Shown here: piece by piece, positions 15,901-22,021 of the stretch | Position numbering within the stretch: the first letter of the stretch is position 1 | Layout: the number at the start of each line of letters is the position of its first letter | DNA from: Bacteroidetes bacterium 4572_112 | GTDB taxonomy: Bacteria > Bacteroidota > Bacteroidia > Bacteroidales > UBA1556 | Direction of reading: 5' to 3' | Assembly: GCA_002254285.1 (NCBI GenBank) | Contig: NIUZ01000014.1 | Location: 1-22,021 of the forward strand | Length of the DNA: 22,021 nt | Position numbers and translations under genes: made by a program | The notes under the pieces: generated by a model | Database searches by the model: none | What the model was told of the DNA's origin: nothing | Seen by the model: the letters and a program-made list of their open reading frames with translations, nothing else

Positions 15901-17039
15901 TCTACATTAATATTTGTTTTAAGCTCAGCAATATCTTTCAGTAAACGCACTATATCAGTAGCATCACTACCATCACGAAAAGCTTGTGCCAAATCTTGTT
16001 CATCTGCATTCACATCTAAGCCAATATGATAAACATATATTTCGCCATTTAAACTCTGTCTATCAGAAGAGAAATAAGCCATTACACCACTAGTATCAGG
16101 CACATAAAACAAATCATCGAAAGGAGTATTTGTAGGAAAATTAAGATTCTCGCATTTACCCCATTCAAACGAACTCATGCTGAATTTTGATTTAAACACA
16201 TCATAACCTCCCATACTATTATGCCCCTTTGAGCTAAAGTATAAAGTCTTGCCATCGCTTGTTATATATGGATATGCATCGTCGTATTTCGTATTTACAT
16301 TATCTCCTAAGCTTTCTACATTTCCCCAGCTATCATCAATTTGCTTAGCTCTATATATATCAAGACCTGTTTCACCTTTCTTTCCATAACTAGCATAATA
16401 TATCATCTTACCTTCAGAAACATATAAACCAAACTTAGGTGATGAATTCTTCTTATCGTACTTAGTTTTTAATGTTGGAGGTACAGCTATAACTCGCCCC
16501 GATGATTCTTTAAAATTATAGCTTTTATAAAACGTCTGGTCTCTAACCAACTGTTTTTCTATCACATATATCAATTTTATATGCGCCAACAATGAAATAC
16601 CATTCTTACATTCCTGAATTCTTCTATCAATATCAAAGCTAGCTACCAATCGCTTTTTTGCCAACTCTTTATATTGAGAATAAGAGGTTTGTGCTTCCGA
16701 AAATCTATAATTATTATGCAATGCTCGTCCTAAATAATAGTAAACTCTATTATCTTCTATTTCAAGCTTTATAGCATCATCAAAGTATTTAACGGGGCGA
16801 GTTTTGTTCTCTGGCTCACTAAACATCATACAAACTCCCAGGCGGAAGTTATAATCAGCATTCTTATTATTATTACTTCGTAAAGTTTGATAATAAGGGT
16901 ATGCAGCCTTAAAGTCATTACTCTCAAAAAGCTTATCAGCTTGCTTAATATAATCATTAAGATCGTCATGATTTTGTGCAAACACAACGAAAGATTGAAA
17001 TATTAATAAAAATAATATGTAATGCTTTACTTTATTCAA
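9960..17039 (-). CDS. Giant exported TPR-PD40-coiled-coil protein with three C-terminal SPOR domains
   Basis: A 2359-residue secreted protein, intact in one frame. The signal peptide covers residues 1-22 (ending FVVFAQ) with no lipobox. TPR-like helices (about 25-140) are followed by a PD40/WD40-like propeller part (about 195-340; motifs such as PYITSDGKTLYFSSKG). Residues 380-690 are coiled-coil-like, rich in Glu/Lys/Ile. About 690-1130 is acidic and low-complexity (Asn, Ser, Thr, Glu), including the 57-residue repeats. Coiled-coil-like sequence resumes to about 2000. Three SPOR-like domains start near G2017, G2156 and G2271; each has a (Y)xVQIxxF-type start and an FIVAxxNGKRxS-type end. SPOR domains bind denuded peptidoglycan glycan strands. 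TPR plus PD40 recalls PorE and OmpA-family proteins of this phylum, but here SPOR replaces OmpA. The start is TTG; no in-frame ATG exists before the upstream stop at 17115-17117. Role inferred: periplasmic tether or scaffold. Confidence 0.88.
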   Translation of the reverse strand: MNKVKHYILFLLIFQSFVVFAQNHDDLNDYIKQADKLFESNDFKAAYPYYQTLRSNNNKNADYNFRLGVCMMFSEPENKTRPVKYFDDAIKLEIEDNRVYYYLGRALHNNYRFSEAQTSYSQYKELAKKRLVASFDIDRRIQECKNGISLLAHIKLIYVIEKQLVRDQTFYKSYNFKESSGRVIAVPPTLKTKYDKKNSSPKFGLYVSEGKMIYYASYGKKGETGLDIYRAKQIDDSWGNVESLGDNVNTKYDDAYPYITSDGKTLYFSSKGHNSMGGYDVFKSKFSMSSFEWGKCENLNFPTNTPFDDLFYVPDTSGVMAYFSSDRQSLNGEIYVYHIGLDVNADEQDLAQAFRDGSDATDIVRLLKDIAELKTNINVEDYKKKIPKDKKKLEEEKEILAQEKEYESVANIDIDNTEDLEKIVDESYIEYKKLQYKAIKLQRKRNIIGKVISENKIIAADLKSKGNKESKKYRRAAAISIEIAEELDAQIIETQKDAQLVLEETGKMQKFAGENNSVMVNNSYRVINRIKNKNRNLPNIENEIKEQEMALIEAQRRKSATIKTKIDNLTLESNELQEELEEYKVAMNESNDQEERQEYAEMIAMLSKDIDNKHKNKEILAIEYDSLQNNADAKVELIAAVETILRGSKEYDNYNREQELTEVEVASIDKVINIEKDKIQSTVIANQVSETIASNDSTLLEEEDSVTEIIAENSNKDETSADDQNAETKAVVVAAVTGSNDAIDDKETTEANAIIADNNTVTKEDSTIIEDSNKANIIAKLSNEEIDSTINIATNETDTDSLSESIAYNSEEEFKPVDETKTDETEVVGSEINNSETVNLNNTVIVTTANVNKSSNNDTIDGKIENEEPNSENDIASNSDKVIGFAAVGNDIAVNKVENSENKEVIANNSNEVIDTASTVLIENNDEQQTRIENEIVQENVDNAESLISSDENSTTEEKVEVTANNSNEVADSASTVLIENNDEQQARIENEIAQENVDNAESLISSDENSTTEEKAEVTANNSNEVADSASTVLIENNDEQQARIENEIASVAIVPEGITDEKDNANFDEETNSKQAITEEVASNNDVQSGMTSIAVVIPVVNKRKIEDNSKVINNKSKEIESSIEHNNLLISKLKLVATEEYAVSIEKEKEANTILAQANNTDTEYVQNLEKTKILLFEAKQHRINAQLANDKIAEGESQQKINAQAMSILKSLDENNNDLLKNYSDSSFVKNNEEFEEIVGTIEIGKLVLVDTYNSEPDTEAEKTIISKVESNSAQIPIDNSDYELLISGEELSAISLDSRIDSISKLEDNAMIATIDTDSIYVPEFKSEQNKEASETYLEPNIAKIDSVKEDKTTNAEDISRSVQLAAKYFNEKENIDSEITTLSEEVANVDSPMQKHEIKETINNKKQESKTAERKAVAGAIYSKLLVEQNKEYDSIIDVLEAEFKQNRELILAGNIEEVDNSNFISISELEVNNAIVNKYKDDKLQQILIAKEKKAELEKVKSEEVVQFESLAQKQDKLNNEIIDISSKNKKKKVEAELAVVDTKIIAVETVIDSIDTQILEEEKQIAKNEYIINEFDTISHFLEVSSPHAEKDTAFVSQIELVSKVSFDEDVFLPEEMEFATEEDELNEEEIVIAQQVEVNETQAYYRGNSTDLIYVADVEIAQVKRMLLLKKELLIDEEIKVLNDIDREKYVDRISGLEEEKTLILAGELELVKYIEDNKGETDNLREINDSNVIADLKKQSNRYKDLAQDLQDSSEYLSDNEKDKIILLSEELYQYADSMDVELFELSTLKNENEIQRNNIVMVKMYQETENSVAKNQALELFNYAKLNYELSVKSREALKNPDLTEDEREQFVNQAIQYEELSIADQRKAIDLLNSEVVIASKEDNTSKEEVIEEKQDVVDEKKQDVVEEKLDEEKVVAKEVIIEEPIAQETNNNVTVVNSNTKIRTMDLATFVAVDTKELTSKQTVDYQIRKSEIVGVYIAPKGKSTEDFYSESKKIKVNVENPMGIIYKVQIAAFKKPIPQNTFKGITPISAETIPNSAFTRYLAGIFVNIDDASAAKKTIRSVGYKDAFIVAYYNGKRVSMATVRKIIASGNAYTDSKLAANSNKLQITNYGASNEKQKLAESNYSENTGILITDNNNVSSNGLTYSVQIGVFGGLRTSARLNNIHDLFYDRTTKGYYRYFSGTYDNESDAKNQRSIVRNSGIKDAFIVVFLNGKRISLNKARSISNSNGDAINNINTQENANATKNNADNNQKVVSGNIVYKIQIGAFRSERAGAQLESLKQISLNGIDNYTNTNGLLAYTSKAYTSYNQAVTARTQIRNNGYTDVFIVAFENGKRISVRAARNR
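13886..14330 (-). repeat. 171-bp tandem repeat inside the giant SPOR gene (about 2.6 copies)
   Basis: A 171-base unit (57 codons) is repeated in frame; the marker ATTTCATTTT on the plus strand recurs at 13891, 14062 and 14233, exactly 171 apart. The two neighbouring units 13891-14061 and 14062-14232 differ at only 3 positions by my reading. The third, partial unit is more diverged. The encoded unit includes EVTANNSNEV, STVLIENNDEQQ and NAESLISSDENSTTEEK, at residues about 904-1050. The near-identity indicates recent duplication. Confidence 0.92.
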
Positions 17040-17129
17040 GTACTTGAGTTTTGTTAATAAAATCGCTATATGTAACGAATGTCTTGTAATAACAGGGGAA
17101 TTTATACTATAATATCACAATTTAGTTAC

Positions 17130-17171
17130 AATAAAAAAGCACTATTATTAAAATAATTAATAATAGTGCTT
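17130..17171 (-). terminator. Intrinsic terminator after fabI
   Basis: A perfect 15-base inverted repeat has arms at 17137-17151 and 17157-17171 around a 5-base loop. Read on the minus strand it is followed by a T-rich run (TTTTTTATTG), as expected for termination of leftward fabI transcripts before the giant gene. Confidence 0.8.
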
Positions 17172-17236
17172 CATATATTTATATCATTATCCTTAAGTGC
17201 ATTATGATAAACTATGATACACTTAATTGAAAGACT

Positions 17237-18094
17237 TTAATCTTCAAAATCAAACTCGCCATCTTCAACAGCTTGCTCTATACTTTTATTATACATTTTC
17301 ATTGCCTTCCAGCTCATACCCATACTAGAGAATCCTCCATCATGCATTAGGTTTTGCATAGTTACTTTCTTTGTCAAATCGGAGAACATAACTATAGTAT
17401 AATCAGCACATTCGTCAGCCGTAGCATTTCCTAATGGCGACATTCTTTCGGTAAAATCTATAAGCGAATCCATGCCTTTAATGCCTTTACCAGCAGTTGT
17501 TCTTGTTGGTGATTGCGAAATAGTATTTACACGAATTTTCTTATCTCTTCCATATATATATCCAAAACTACGTGCAATTGATTCTAACATAGCTTTTGCA
17601 TCAGCCATATCATTATATCCAAATAATGTACGTTGTGCTGCTACATACGAAAGTGCTATTACGGAACCATAATTGTTAATTGCATCAAGTTTACGTGCTA
17701 CTTGAAGCATTTTGTGGAAAGATATTGCCGATACGTCTAAGGTTTTATGATAGAAGTCGTAGTTAAGGTCATCATATTTCTTTCCTTTACGCACATTCAT
17801 CGACATACCTATAGAGTGAAGAATGAAATCAAGTTTTCCTCCTAGTATTTCTACAGATTTAGAAATTACCATTTCCAAATCTTCAATACTTGTTGCATCA
17901 GCAACAATAATTTCGGAACCTGTACTTTTTGATAATTCATCAATCTCGCCAAAGCGTAATGCCAATGGTGTATTTGATAAAGTGAATATTGCACCCTCTT
18001 CATGTGCTCTTTCGGCGGTTTTCCATGCTATAGAATCTTTATCCAAAGCACCGAAAATAATTCCTCGTTTTCCTTTTAATAAATTATATGCCAT
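17237..18094 (-). CDS. fabI: Enoyl-[acyl-carrier-protein] reductase [NADH]
   Basis: A 285-residue short-chain dehydrogenase family enzyme catalysing the last reduction of each fatty-acid elongation cycle in the cytosol. The nucleotide-binding motif GALDKDSIAW is at residues 15-24, and HSIGM (93-97) is the conserved HSIG turn. The FabI signature is complete: Y150, Y160 and K167 (YVAAQRTLFGY then NDMADAK). SQSPTRTTAGKGI near residues 200-215 and the DGGFSSMGM ending match the family. I use the ATG at 18092-18094 (MAYNLLKGKRG); an extra 15 codons upstream in frame encode a basic stretch absent from homologues. The gene lies between two strong stem-loop terminators and so is likely a single-gene transcript. 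No recognisable -7 box was found in the short upstream region. Confidence 0.95.
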   Translation of the reverse strand: MAYNLLKGKRGIIFGALDKDSIAWKTAERAHEEGAIFTLSNTPLALRFGEIDELSKSTGSEIIVADATSIEDLEMVISKSVEILGGKLDFILHSIGMSMNVRKGKKYDDLNYDFYHKTLDVSAISFHKMLQVARKLDAINNYGSVIALSYVAAQRTLFGYNDMADAKAMLESIARSFGYIYGRDKKIRVNTISQSPTRTTAGKGIKGMDSLIDFTERMSPLGNATADECADYTIVMFSDLTKKVTMQNLMHDGGFSSMGMSWKAMKMYNKSIEQAVEDGEFDFED

Positions 18095-18162
18095 AATTAA
18101 TTGTTTATGTTTATACCTACTAAACAATAGGTACCTCAAAACCCAAAACAGGTTTTGTATTT

Positions 18163-18207
18163 ATAATAAAAGTACGATGTATGTGCTATTAGCACATACA
18201 TCGTACT
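18163..18207 (-). terminator. Intrinsic terminator after the lipoprotein pair
   Basis: Perfect 17-base arms at 18171-18187 and 18191-18207 surround a 3-base loop. On the minus strand the hairpin is followed by TTTTATTATAAA. It lies 12 bases beyond the stop of the MORN-like lipoprotein gene and ends that unit before fabI. Confidence 0.8.
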
Positions 18208-18219
18208 CGAAAAATCTAA

Positions 18220-18714
18220 TTAATTTTGTTCTTGAACCTTAGAATAATCAATAGTTTTGATTAACTCCCCTTCTTTATTATAGAACGACCACTCTCCTAT
18301 TCTTTTGCCCTCTTTCATATCTCCTTCGTAAAACTTTTTGCCATTTTCATACCATACAGTATATATGCCTGTAGCTTTACCAACTCTATATGTTCCTTGT
18401 GCAATTAGAGAACCTTGTTCGCTATAACCTTTCCATATTCCATGTCGCAATGTATCATACATAGGCCCTTCGAGCCATGTATTACCATTTTTATAATACG
18501 TCCATTCGTAATGCATTTCCTTATCATTAGGTTTAAAGCCCCAAATCTGTCGTGCACTACCATCATCGTATTTTATTCTCAGAATAGTATCGCTCCATAT
18601 TGTAAAAATGGAATCCGTTTTTATAGCATTATTTACGCTAGTATCATTATTACTACAAGATATTGCAACAATAATAATAACAATAATAAAAAATCTACTA
18701 ATAATTGAATTCAT
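18220..18714 (-). CDS. MORN-like repeat lipoprotein (YwqK-type)
   Basis: A 164-residue predicted lipoprotein. A hydrophobic N-terminus ends in the lipobox VAISC, with acylated C20. The mature part has several approximate repeats of the type G-x-W-x-x-Y/F-x-x-x-G-x-L, such as HGIWKGYSEQGSL, TGIYTVWYENGKK and IGEWSFYNKEGEL. These are typical of the MORN-variant family that databases often label toxin-antitoxin YwqK-type. Nothing here supports a toxin-antitoxin function, and the label is historical. It follows the OmpH/Skp-like lipoprotein gene by 21 bases and ends at its own terminator, so it is the second gene of a two-gene operon. Probable location is a membrane facing the periplasm; its partner or ligand is unknown. 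Confidence 0.75.
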   Translation of the reverse strand: MNSIISRFFIIVIIIVAISCSNNDTSVNNAIKTDSIFTIWSDTILRIKYDDGSARQIWGFKPNDKEMHYEWTYYKNGNTWLEGPMYDTLRHGIWKGYSEQGSLIAQGTYRVGKATGIYTVWYENGKKFYEGDMKEGKRIGEWSFYNKEGELIKTIDYSKVQEQN

Positions 18715-18735
18715 AGGACTTAATAATAATATTTA

Positions 18736-19395
18736 CTATTGTTGTCTTTTATCAAAATCGTACTTAGCATTCAAACGTTTAACAACATCATCAGTGATAT
18801 CCAAACGTTTGTCTGCAGATAATAAACCACTCATAGAACCATAGTTAAGAATAAGAGTATAATTCTTTTCTGCTCTATATCCATTAAGGAATGATAAAAT
18901 AGTATCAGTAACTGCTGTGCTAATTGCTTGACGCTGTACAGCACTCTGCTGACCAAGGCTTTGCTCCATTTGCATTAAAGTCTGCTGCTGCTTTTGTAAG
19001 CTAGCTTCAGTATCTTGCTGTTGCTTTAAAGTAAGCATACCCGCTTTTGCTTGTTCAATATATTTATCGTAATCTTCTTTCAATTTACGAGCTTTATACT
19101 CATATTTCTTCTGAATTTTAGTTTCGTAAGTTTTAATATCATCACTAGCATCTTGATAAAACTTATACTGTGTCATCAAACTATCAGTGTTTACATATGC
19201 TATAGAAAAATTTTCTGGCATATTTACACTTCCATCATTAGTAGTAGCTGGAGTAACTTCCGTTGTTTGTACTGATACTTCTTCGGTATTCACTTTATCA
19301 GATACTTTTGTAGTATCTGTAGGCTGATTACATGCCTGAAACATAATTGCTGATGCACTGATTGTAGCTATTGCTAATACTCTTGATAATTTCAT
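18736..19395 (-). CDS. OmpH/Skp-family lipoprotein
   Basis: A 219-residue protein with a lipoprotein signal peptide (IMFQAC, acylated C22), an acidic Thr-rich linker to about residue 62, and an OmpH/Skp-like domain. That domain begins SIAYVNTDSLMTQYKFYQD near residues 64-82, continues through a charged and Gln-rich coiled coil (about 85-165), and closes with a short strand region (YTLILNYGSMSGLLSADKRLDIT) ending in VVKRLNAKY. The layout of N-terminal strand, long helical hairpin and C-terminal strand is the Skp fold, in which trimers form a jellyfish-shaped chaperone for outer-membrane proteins. Skp itself is soluble; the lipid anchor here is a difference. It is the first gene of a two-gene operon, and a promoter -7 box lies about 90 bases upstream. 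Confidence 0.85.
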   Translation of the reverse strand: MKLSRVLAIATISASAIMFQACNQPTDTTKVSDKVNTEEVSVQTTEVTPATTNDGSVNMPENFSIAYVNTDSLMTQYKFYQDASDDIKTYETKIQKKYEYKARKLKEDYDKYIEQAKAGMLTLKQQQDTEASLQKQQQTLMQMEQSLGQQSAVQRQAISTAVTDTILSFLNGYRAEKNYTLILNYGSMSGLLSADKRLDITDDVVKRLNAKYDFDKRQQ

Positions 19396-19486
19396 GTTTT
19401 ACTGTTTTATATGCTTAAAATATTATTTTTATAAATATCGTTTTATTGAAATGATCTAAAAAAATAAACCTAAATGTTTGAAGTGG

Positions 19487-19494
19487 CAAATATA
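19487..19494 (-). promoter_or_regulatory. Predicted -7 box of the Skp-like operon
   Basis: The minus strand reads TATATTTG, an exact TAnnTTTG match, implying a leader of about 85 bases. No well-spaced -33 TTTG is visible; the nearest CAAA (19519-19522) leaves a 24-base spacer. Confidence 0.4.
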
Positions 19495-19689
19495 TAAAAG
19501 AAATAGCGACTTTTAACCCAAAAATAATTTCTTCTTTTCATACACTTATTCACATATAAAGTTATAGTAATATGCAGATAATTAGTGGTTTATTAATAAT
19601 ATATTAATTGAATGCTATAACATAGGTCAAATAATTGTAAATTTTGGTTCTATTTCGAAAAAAAAATGATGGTAGTATGCTTTTATTCA

Positions 19690-19697
19690 TACTTTTG
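19690..19697 (+). promoter_or_regulatory. Predicted -7 box of the DUF349 gene
   Basis: TACTTTTG is an exact TAnnTTTG match. Transcription near 19704 would give a leader of about 75 bases that contains the 19715-19736 hairpin. A -33 TTTG at the usual distance is not seen. Confidence 0.4.
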
Positions 19698-19778
19698 CAG
19701 TCTTTTGAACAAAGTACTTAATCATATAATTAAGTATTTCTTTTTATTTTATAACCAACATTTAATCAAACAAGATTG

Positions 19779-21884
19779 ATGGATACTACAGAATCAAAGA
19801 ACAACGACGTGGAAATGGGTAACATTACACCACAGGACTCACCAACTGCAACAGATGCAGCTAAGGACGAAGCTACAAACACTACTGCCGAAATTACTGA
19901 AGAAAAAGAAGTAACTGACGTTAAAGAAGAAAAAGTAACGGAAGCAGAAGTAAAAGAAGAAATTTCTACTGAAGAAATTATTGAAGAAAAGGCTGATGAA
20001 CAAAGTGAGCCAGAAAAATCAGAAACCACTACTAAGGTCAAAGAAGAACCTATTGTAAGTGAGGAAGTTGCTACTGAAGATAAAGAAGAGACTAAAGTTA
20101 GTGAGGACACAATTGAAGAATTAGCTACTTCAGAAGAAGATGCTAAAGATAATACTGAAGTTGATTACGACACTTTAAGTTTGGAGGAACTTGCTGCTTC
20201 ACTTACTGAGTTGGTTAGTACTGACAACATTGAGAAAATCAAGCAAGCTGTTGGAAGTATAAAGTCAAATTTCATTAAAAAAATTAAGCAAATAAAGCAG
20301 GATCATTACGATAAGCATATTAGTAATGGTGGTACCGAAGACGATTATAAAACTATTAAGTTTGAATTTGAAGAGGTTTATCAGTCTGCTTTTAGTATAT
20401 ATAAGGAAAAACGTAAGGTTTATATTGAGCAATTAGAAAAAATGAAGGCTGAAAACCTTAAGAAGAAAAATGATCTTCTTGAGAACCTTCGTAATATGAT
20501 TAACTCAGAGGAAAATCTTAATACAGTATATAAGGAGTTCCAGAAACTTCAAGAAAGCTGGAGAGAAATTGGATTGGTTCCTCAAGGAGAAGTGAAAAAC
20601 CTTTGGGAAAACTATCACTTCTTAGTGGAGAAATTCTTCGATAAAGTTAAGATTAACAAGGAATTGATGATGATGGGTTTAAATAAAAACCTTGATGAGA
20701 AGATTCTTTTATGCGAAAGAACTGAAGAATTACTTCTTGAAAAATCAATAAATAAATCATTCTTAACTCTACAAGAGTATCATACTAAGTGGAAAGAAAT
20801 TGGGCCTGTGCCTAATGAAAAGAATGAAGAGATTTGGGATAGATTCAAAAATGCATCTGATAAAATTAACGAAAGACGTCAGAAGCATTACGAAGAGATG
20901 CACGAAGAGCAAATTCAAAACTTGCACTTAAAAACTGCTCTTTGCGAAAAAATAGAATCAATGATGGAGAGCCTACCTGATGATATTAAAGCATGGAACA
21001 AAATGACCGATGATGTAAATGCTGTTTTTGCAGAATGGAAAACATTGGGACCTACTCCTAAAAAACATAACGACGAGATTTGGAAACGCTTTAAAACTTC
21101 GATGAATGACTTCTTTAATGAGAAGAAAAACTATTTTGGAAAGATTAAAGATGAGCAGATGAATAACTATCAACTAAAACTTGATTTGGTTGCTCAGGCT
21201 AATGCTATTAAAGATAGTCAAGAGTGGAAAAACACAACGATTACACTTATCAACCTTCAGAAAAAATGGAAAACAATTGGTACTGTTCCTCGTAAATATT
21301 CGAATAGTATTTGGAAAGATTTCCGTTCTGCTTGTGATCACTTTTTCAACTCTAAGGATGAGTTCTTCAAGAATATTAATGTTGTTGAAAAAGAAAACAA
21401 AACTCTTAAACTTGATCTTATTGAGAGATTTGGAAAACAAGAGTTTACTGATGACAGTAAGGCTAGCCTAGAAATCATTAAAGATTACCAACGCGAATGG
21501 ATTAAGATTGGCCGAGTTCCTTTAAAGGATAAGGGTAGCCTTCAGGCTAAGTACCAAAAGGTTGTTGAAAAGCACCTTAATGAGCTAAAGATTGATAGCT
21601 TTGAGTTTGAGAACGCAGCTTTCAAAACTAGATTAGAAAGTGCTGAAGATCCACGCGATGCTGAAAGAATGATTCAGAAAGAGGTAAACTATATCAAAGG
21701 TAAAATAGAGACTATTGTAAAGGATGTTACTCTTTGGGAAACTAATATGAGTTTCTTTAGTAGCTCTAAAAATGCTGATTTACTAAAAGCTGATTTCGAA
21801 AAGAAAATCAATAAGGCTAAAAATGATATTAAGACCTTTAAAGCTAAGCTTCGTCAGTTTGATAAGATGAAACGTAGTTTATAA
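19779..21884 (+). CDS. DUF349 repeat protein with acidic N-terminal tail
   Basis: A 701-residue, probably cytosolic protein with no signal peptide. Residues 1-125 are a low-complexity acidic tail rich in Glu, Thr, Val and Lys. Then come five DUF349 repeats spaced about 80 residues apart, starting near residues 257, 337, 418, 495 and 572. Each has the pattern W(K/R)xIGxVP followed by (I/L)WxxF and an aromatic/basic end, for example KWKEIGPVP and KWKTIGTVP. The fifth is degenerate, lacking the second Trp. Between repeats the sequence is charged and helical, so an elongated all-helical rod is likely. DUF349 proteins are widespread in Bacteroidota and Actinobacteria; I know of no settled biochemical function. 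The start is the ATG at 19779; a TTG codon at 19776 is less likely. A perfect palindromic terminator follows. Confidence 0.9.
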   Translation: MDTTESKNNDVEMGNITPQDSPTATDAAKDEATNTTAEITEEKEVTDVKEEKVTEAEVKEEISTEEIIEEKADEQSEPEKSETTTKVKEEPIVSEEVATEDKEETKVSEDTIEELATSEEDAKDNTEVDYDTLSLEELAASLTELVSTDNIEKIKQAVGSIKSNFIKKIKQIKQDHYDKHISNGGTEDDYKTIKFEFEEVYQSAFSIYKEKRKVYIEQLEKMKAENLKKKNDLLENLRNMINSEENLNTVYKEFQKLQESWREIGLVPQGEVKNLWENYHFLVEKFFDKVKINKELMMMGLNKNLDEKILLCERTEELLLEKSINKSFLTLQEYHTKWKEIGPVPNEKNEEIWDRFKNASDKINERRQKHYEEMHEEQIQNLHLKTALCEKIESMMESLPDDIKAWNKMTDDVNAVFAEWKTLGPTPKKHNDEIWKRFKTSMNDFFNEKKNYFGKIKDEQMNNYQLKLDLVAQANAIKDSQEWKNTTITLINLQKKWKTIGTVPRKYSNSIWKDFRSACDHFFNSKDEFFKNINVVEKENKTLKLDLIERFGKQEFTDDSKASLEIIKDYQREWIKIGRVPLKDKGSLQAKYQKVVEKHLNELKIDSFEFENAAFKTRLESAEDPRDAERMIQKEVNYIKGKIETIVKDVTLWETNMSFFSSSKNADLLKADFEKKINKAKNDIKTFKAKLRQFDKMKRSL

Positions 21885-21899
21885 GTTTTAAATTTATAA

Positions 21900-21939
21900 G
21901 ACATAAAAAAAGGAGCTAATTAGCTCCTTTTTTTATGTC
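21900..21939. terminator. Bidirectional palindromic terminator
   Basis: A perfect 40-base palindrome centred on AATT consists of a GGAGCT/AGCTCC core flanked by seven A on the left and seven T on the right. It can form a stem with a T run in either direction. It therefore serves both the rightward DUF349 gene (stop 16 bases before it) and the leftward partial gene (stop at 21951-21953). Confidence 0.88.
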
Positions 21940-21950
21940 TCTAAAATATT

Positions 21951-22021
21951 CTATTTTCTTTCGTAAATCTCATAAGTAAAAGCAAAGCTTCCCTCCTTTT
22001 CGGGTGGCATATCGGTGCTTT
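21951..22021 (-). CDS. 3' end of an unidentified gene
   Basis: The minus strand is open from the window edge to a TAG at 21951-21953 and encodes a C-terminus reading STDMPPEKEGSFAFTYEIYERK (split here as STDMPPEKEGS then FAFTYEIYERK). The 23 complete codons are too few to assign a family. Support for coding is the open frame, plausible codon use and the terminator placed just beyond its stop codon. Confidence 0.5.
   Translation of the reverse strand, partial: STDMPPEKEGSFAFTYEIYERK

Larger units (their letters stand above)
19396..19778. other. Divergent intergenic region between the Skp-like and DUF349 genes
   Basis: This 383-base region has no coding frame of note. It holds the predicted leftward -7 box at 19487-19494, the rightward -7 box at 19690-19697, and an 8-bp AT-rich inverted repeat (19715-19722 with 19729-19736) followed by a T-rich tract in the DUF349 leader. 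Confidence 0.5.

Noticed and set aside
18220..18714. Toxin-antitoxin interpretation of the MORN-like lipoprotein
   Set aside because: Only the database family name suggests it; the neighbour is an OmpH/Skp-like lipoprotein rather than a toxin, and the protein is exported.
602..19718. Shared AGTACT regulon (copies at 602, 619, 17039 and 19713 near gene starts)
   Set aside because: A 6-bp palindrome is expected several times by chance in 22 kb of AT-rich DNA; only the close pair upstream of padR is retained as meaningful.

Overview
The window is a low-GC chromosomal stretch of a Bacteroidota (Bacteroidetes) bacterium, most likely class Bacteroidia or a close relative; I cannot name the genus. 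Supporting signs are -7 boxes of the Bacteroidetes form TAnnTTTG upstream of most genes, almost no Shine-Dalgarno sequences, a PadR/PspC-type pair, a secreted M4 protease with PKD and CUB modules, a PD40 protein with SPOR domains, and an OmpH/Skp-type lipoprotein. There is no phage, transposase, CRISPR, rRNA or tRNA gene, and most genes are housekeeping or cell-envelope genes.

Layout. 1-624 (minus): start of a PspC-like envelope-stress gene, preceded in the same operon by a PadR-type repressor whose promoter carries a twin AGTACT motif. 625-1260: no convincing gene, but an intrinsic terminator on the plus strand with no gene in front of it. 1261-4656 (plus): a large exported M4 metallopeptidase whose C-terminus looks broken. 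4731-5186 (plus): guanine deaminase. 5366-6589 (minus): alanine dehydrogenase. 6590-6906: divergent promoter region with a GC-rich hairpin. 6907-8892 (plus): CCA-adding enzyme/poly(A) polymerase family protein and a YfcE-like phosphodiesterase, probably co-transcribed. 8897-9844 (minus): exported MsrB-MsrA fusion. 9960-17039 (minus): a 2359-residue exported protein (TPR, PD40 propeller, very long acidic/coiled-coil middle with a 171-bp tandem repeat, three SPOR domains). 17237-18094 (minus): fabI. 18220-19395 (minus): OmpH/Skp-like lipoprotein followed by a MORN-like lipoprotein. 19779-21884 (plus): five-repeat DUF349 protein. 21951-22021 (minus): 3' end of an unidentified gene.

How the genes relate. 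Much of the right half concerns the cell envelope: FabI makes fatty acids for lipids, the Skp-like lipoprotein resembles chaperones for outer-membrane proteins, and the giant SPOR protein probably spans the periplasm and holds peptidoglycan. Clear stem-loop terminators separate fabI, the lipoprotein pair and the giant gene, so these appear to be separate transcription units although they lie in one direction.

The strongest candidates for something undescribed are the giant TPR-PD40-coil-triple-SPOR protein with its near-identical tandem repeats, the orphan terminator near 1043-1080, and the abrupt C-terminus of the M4 protease.
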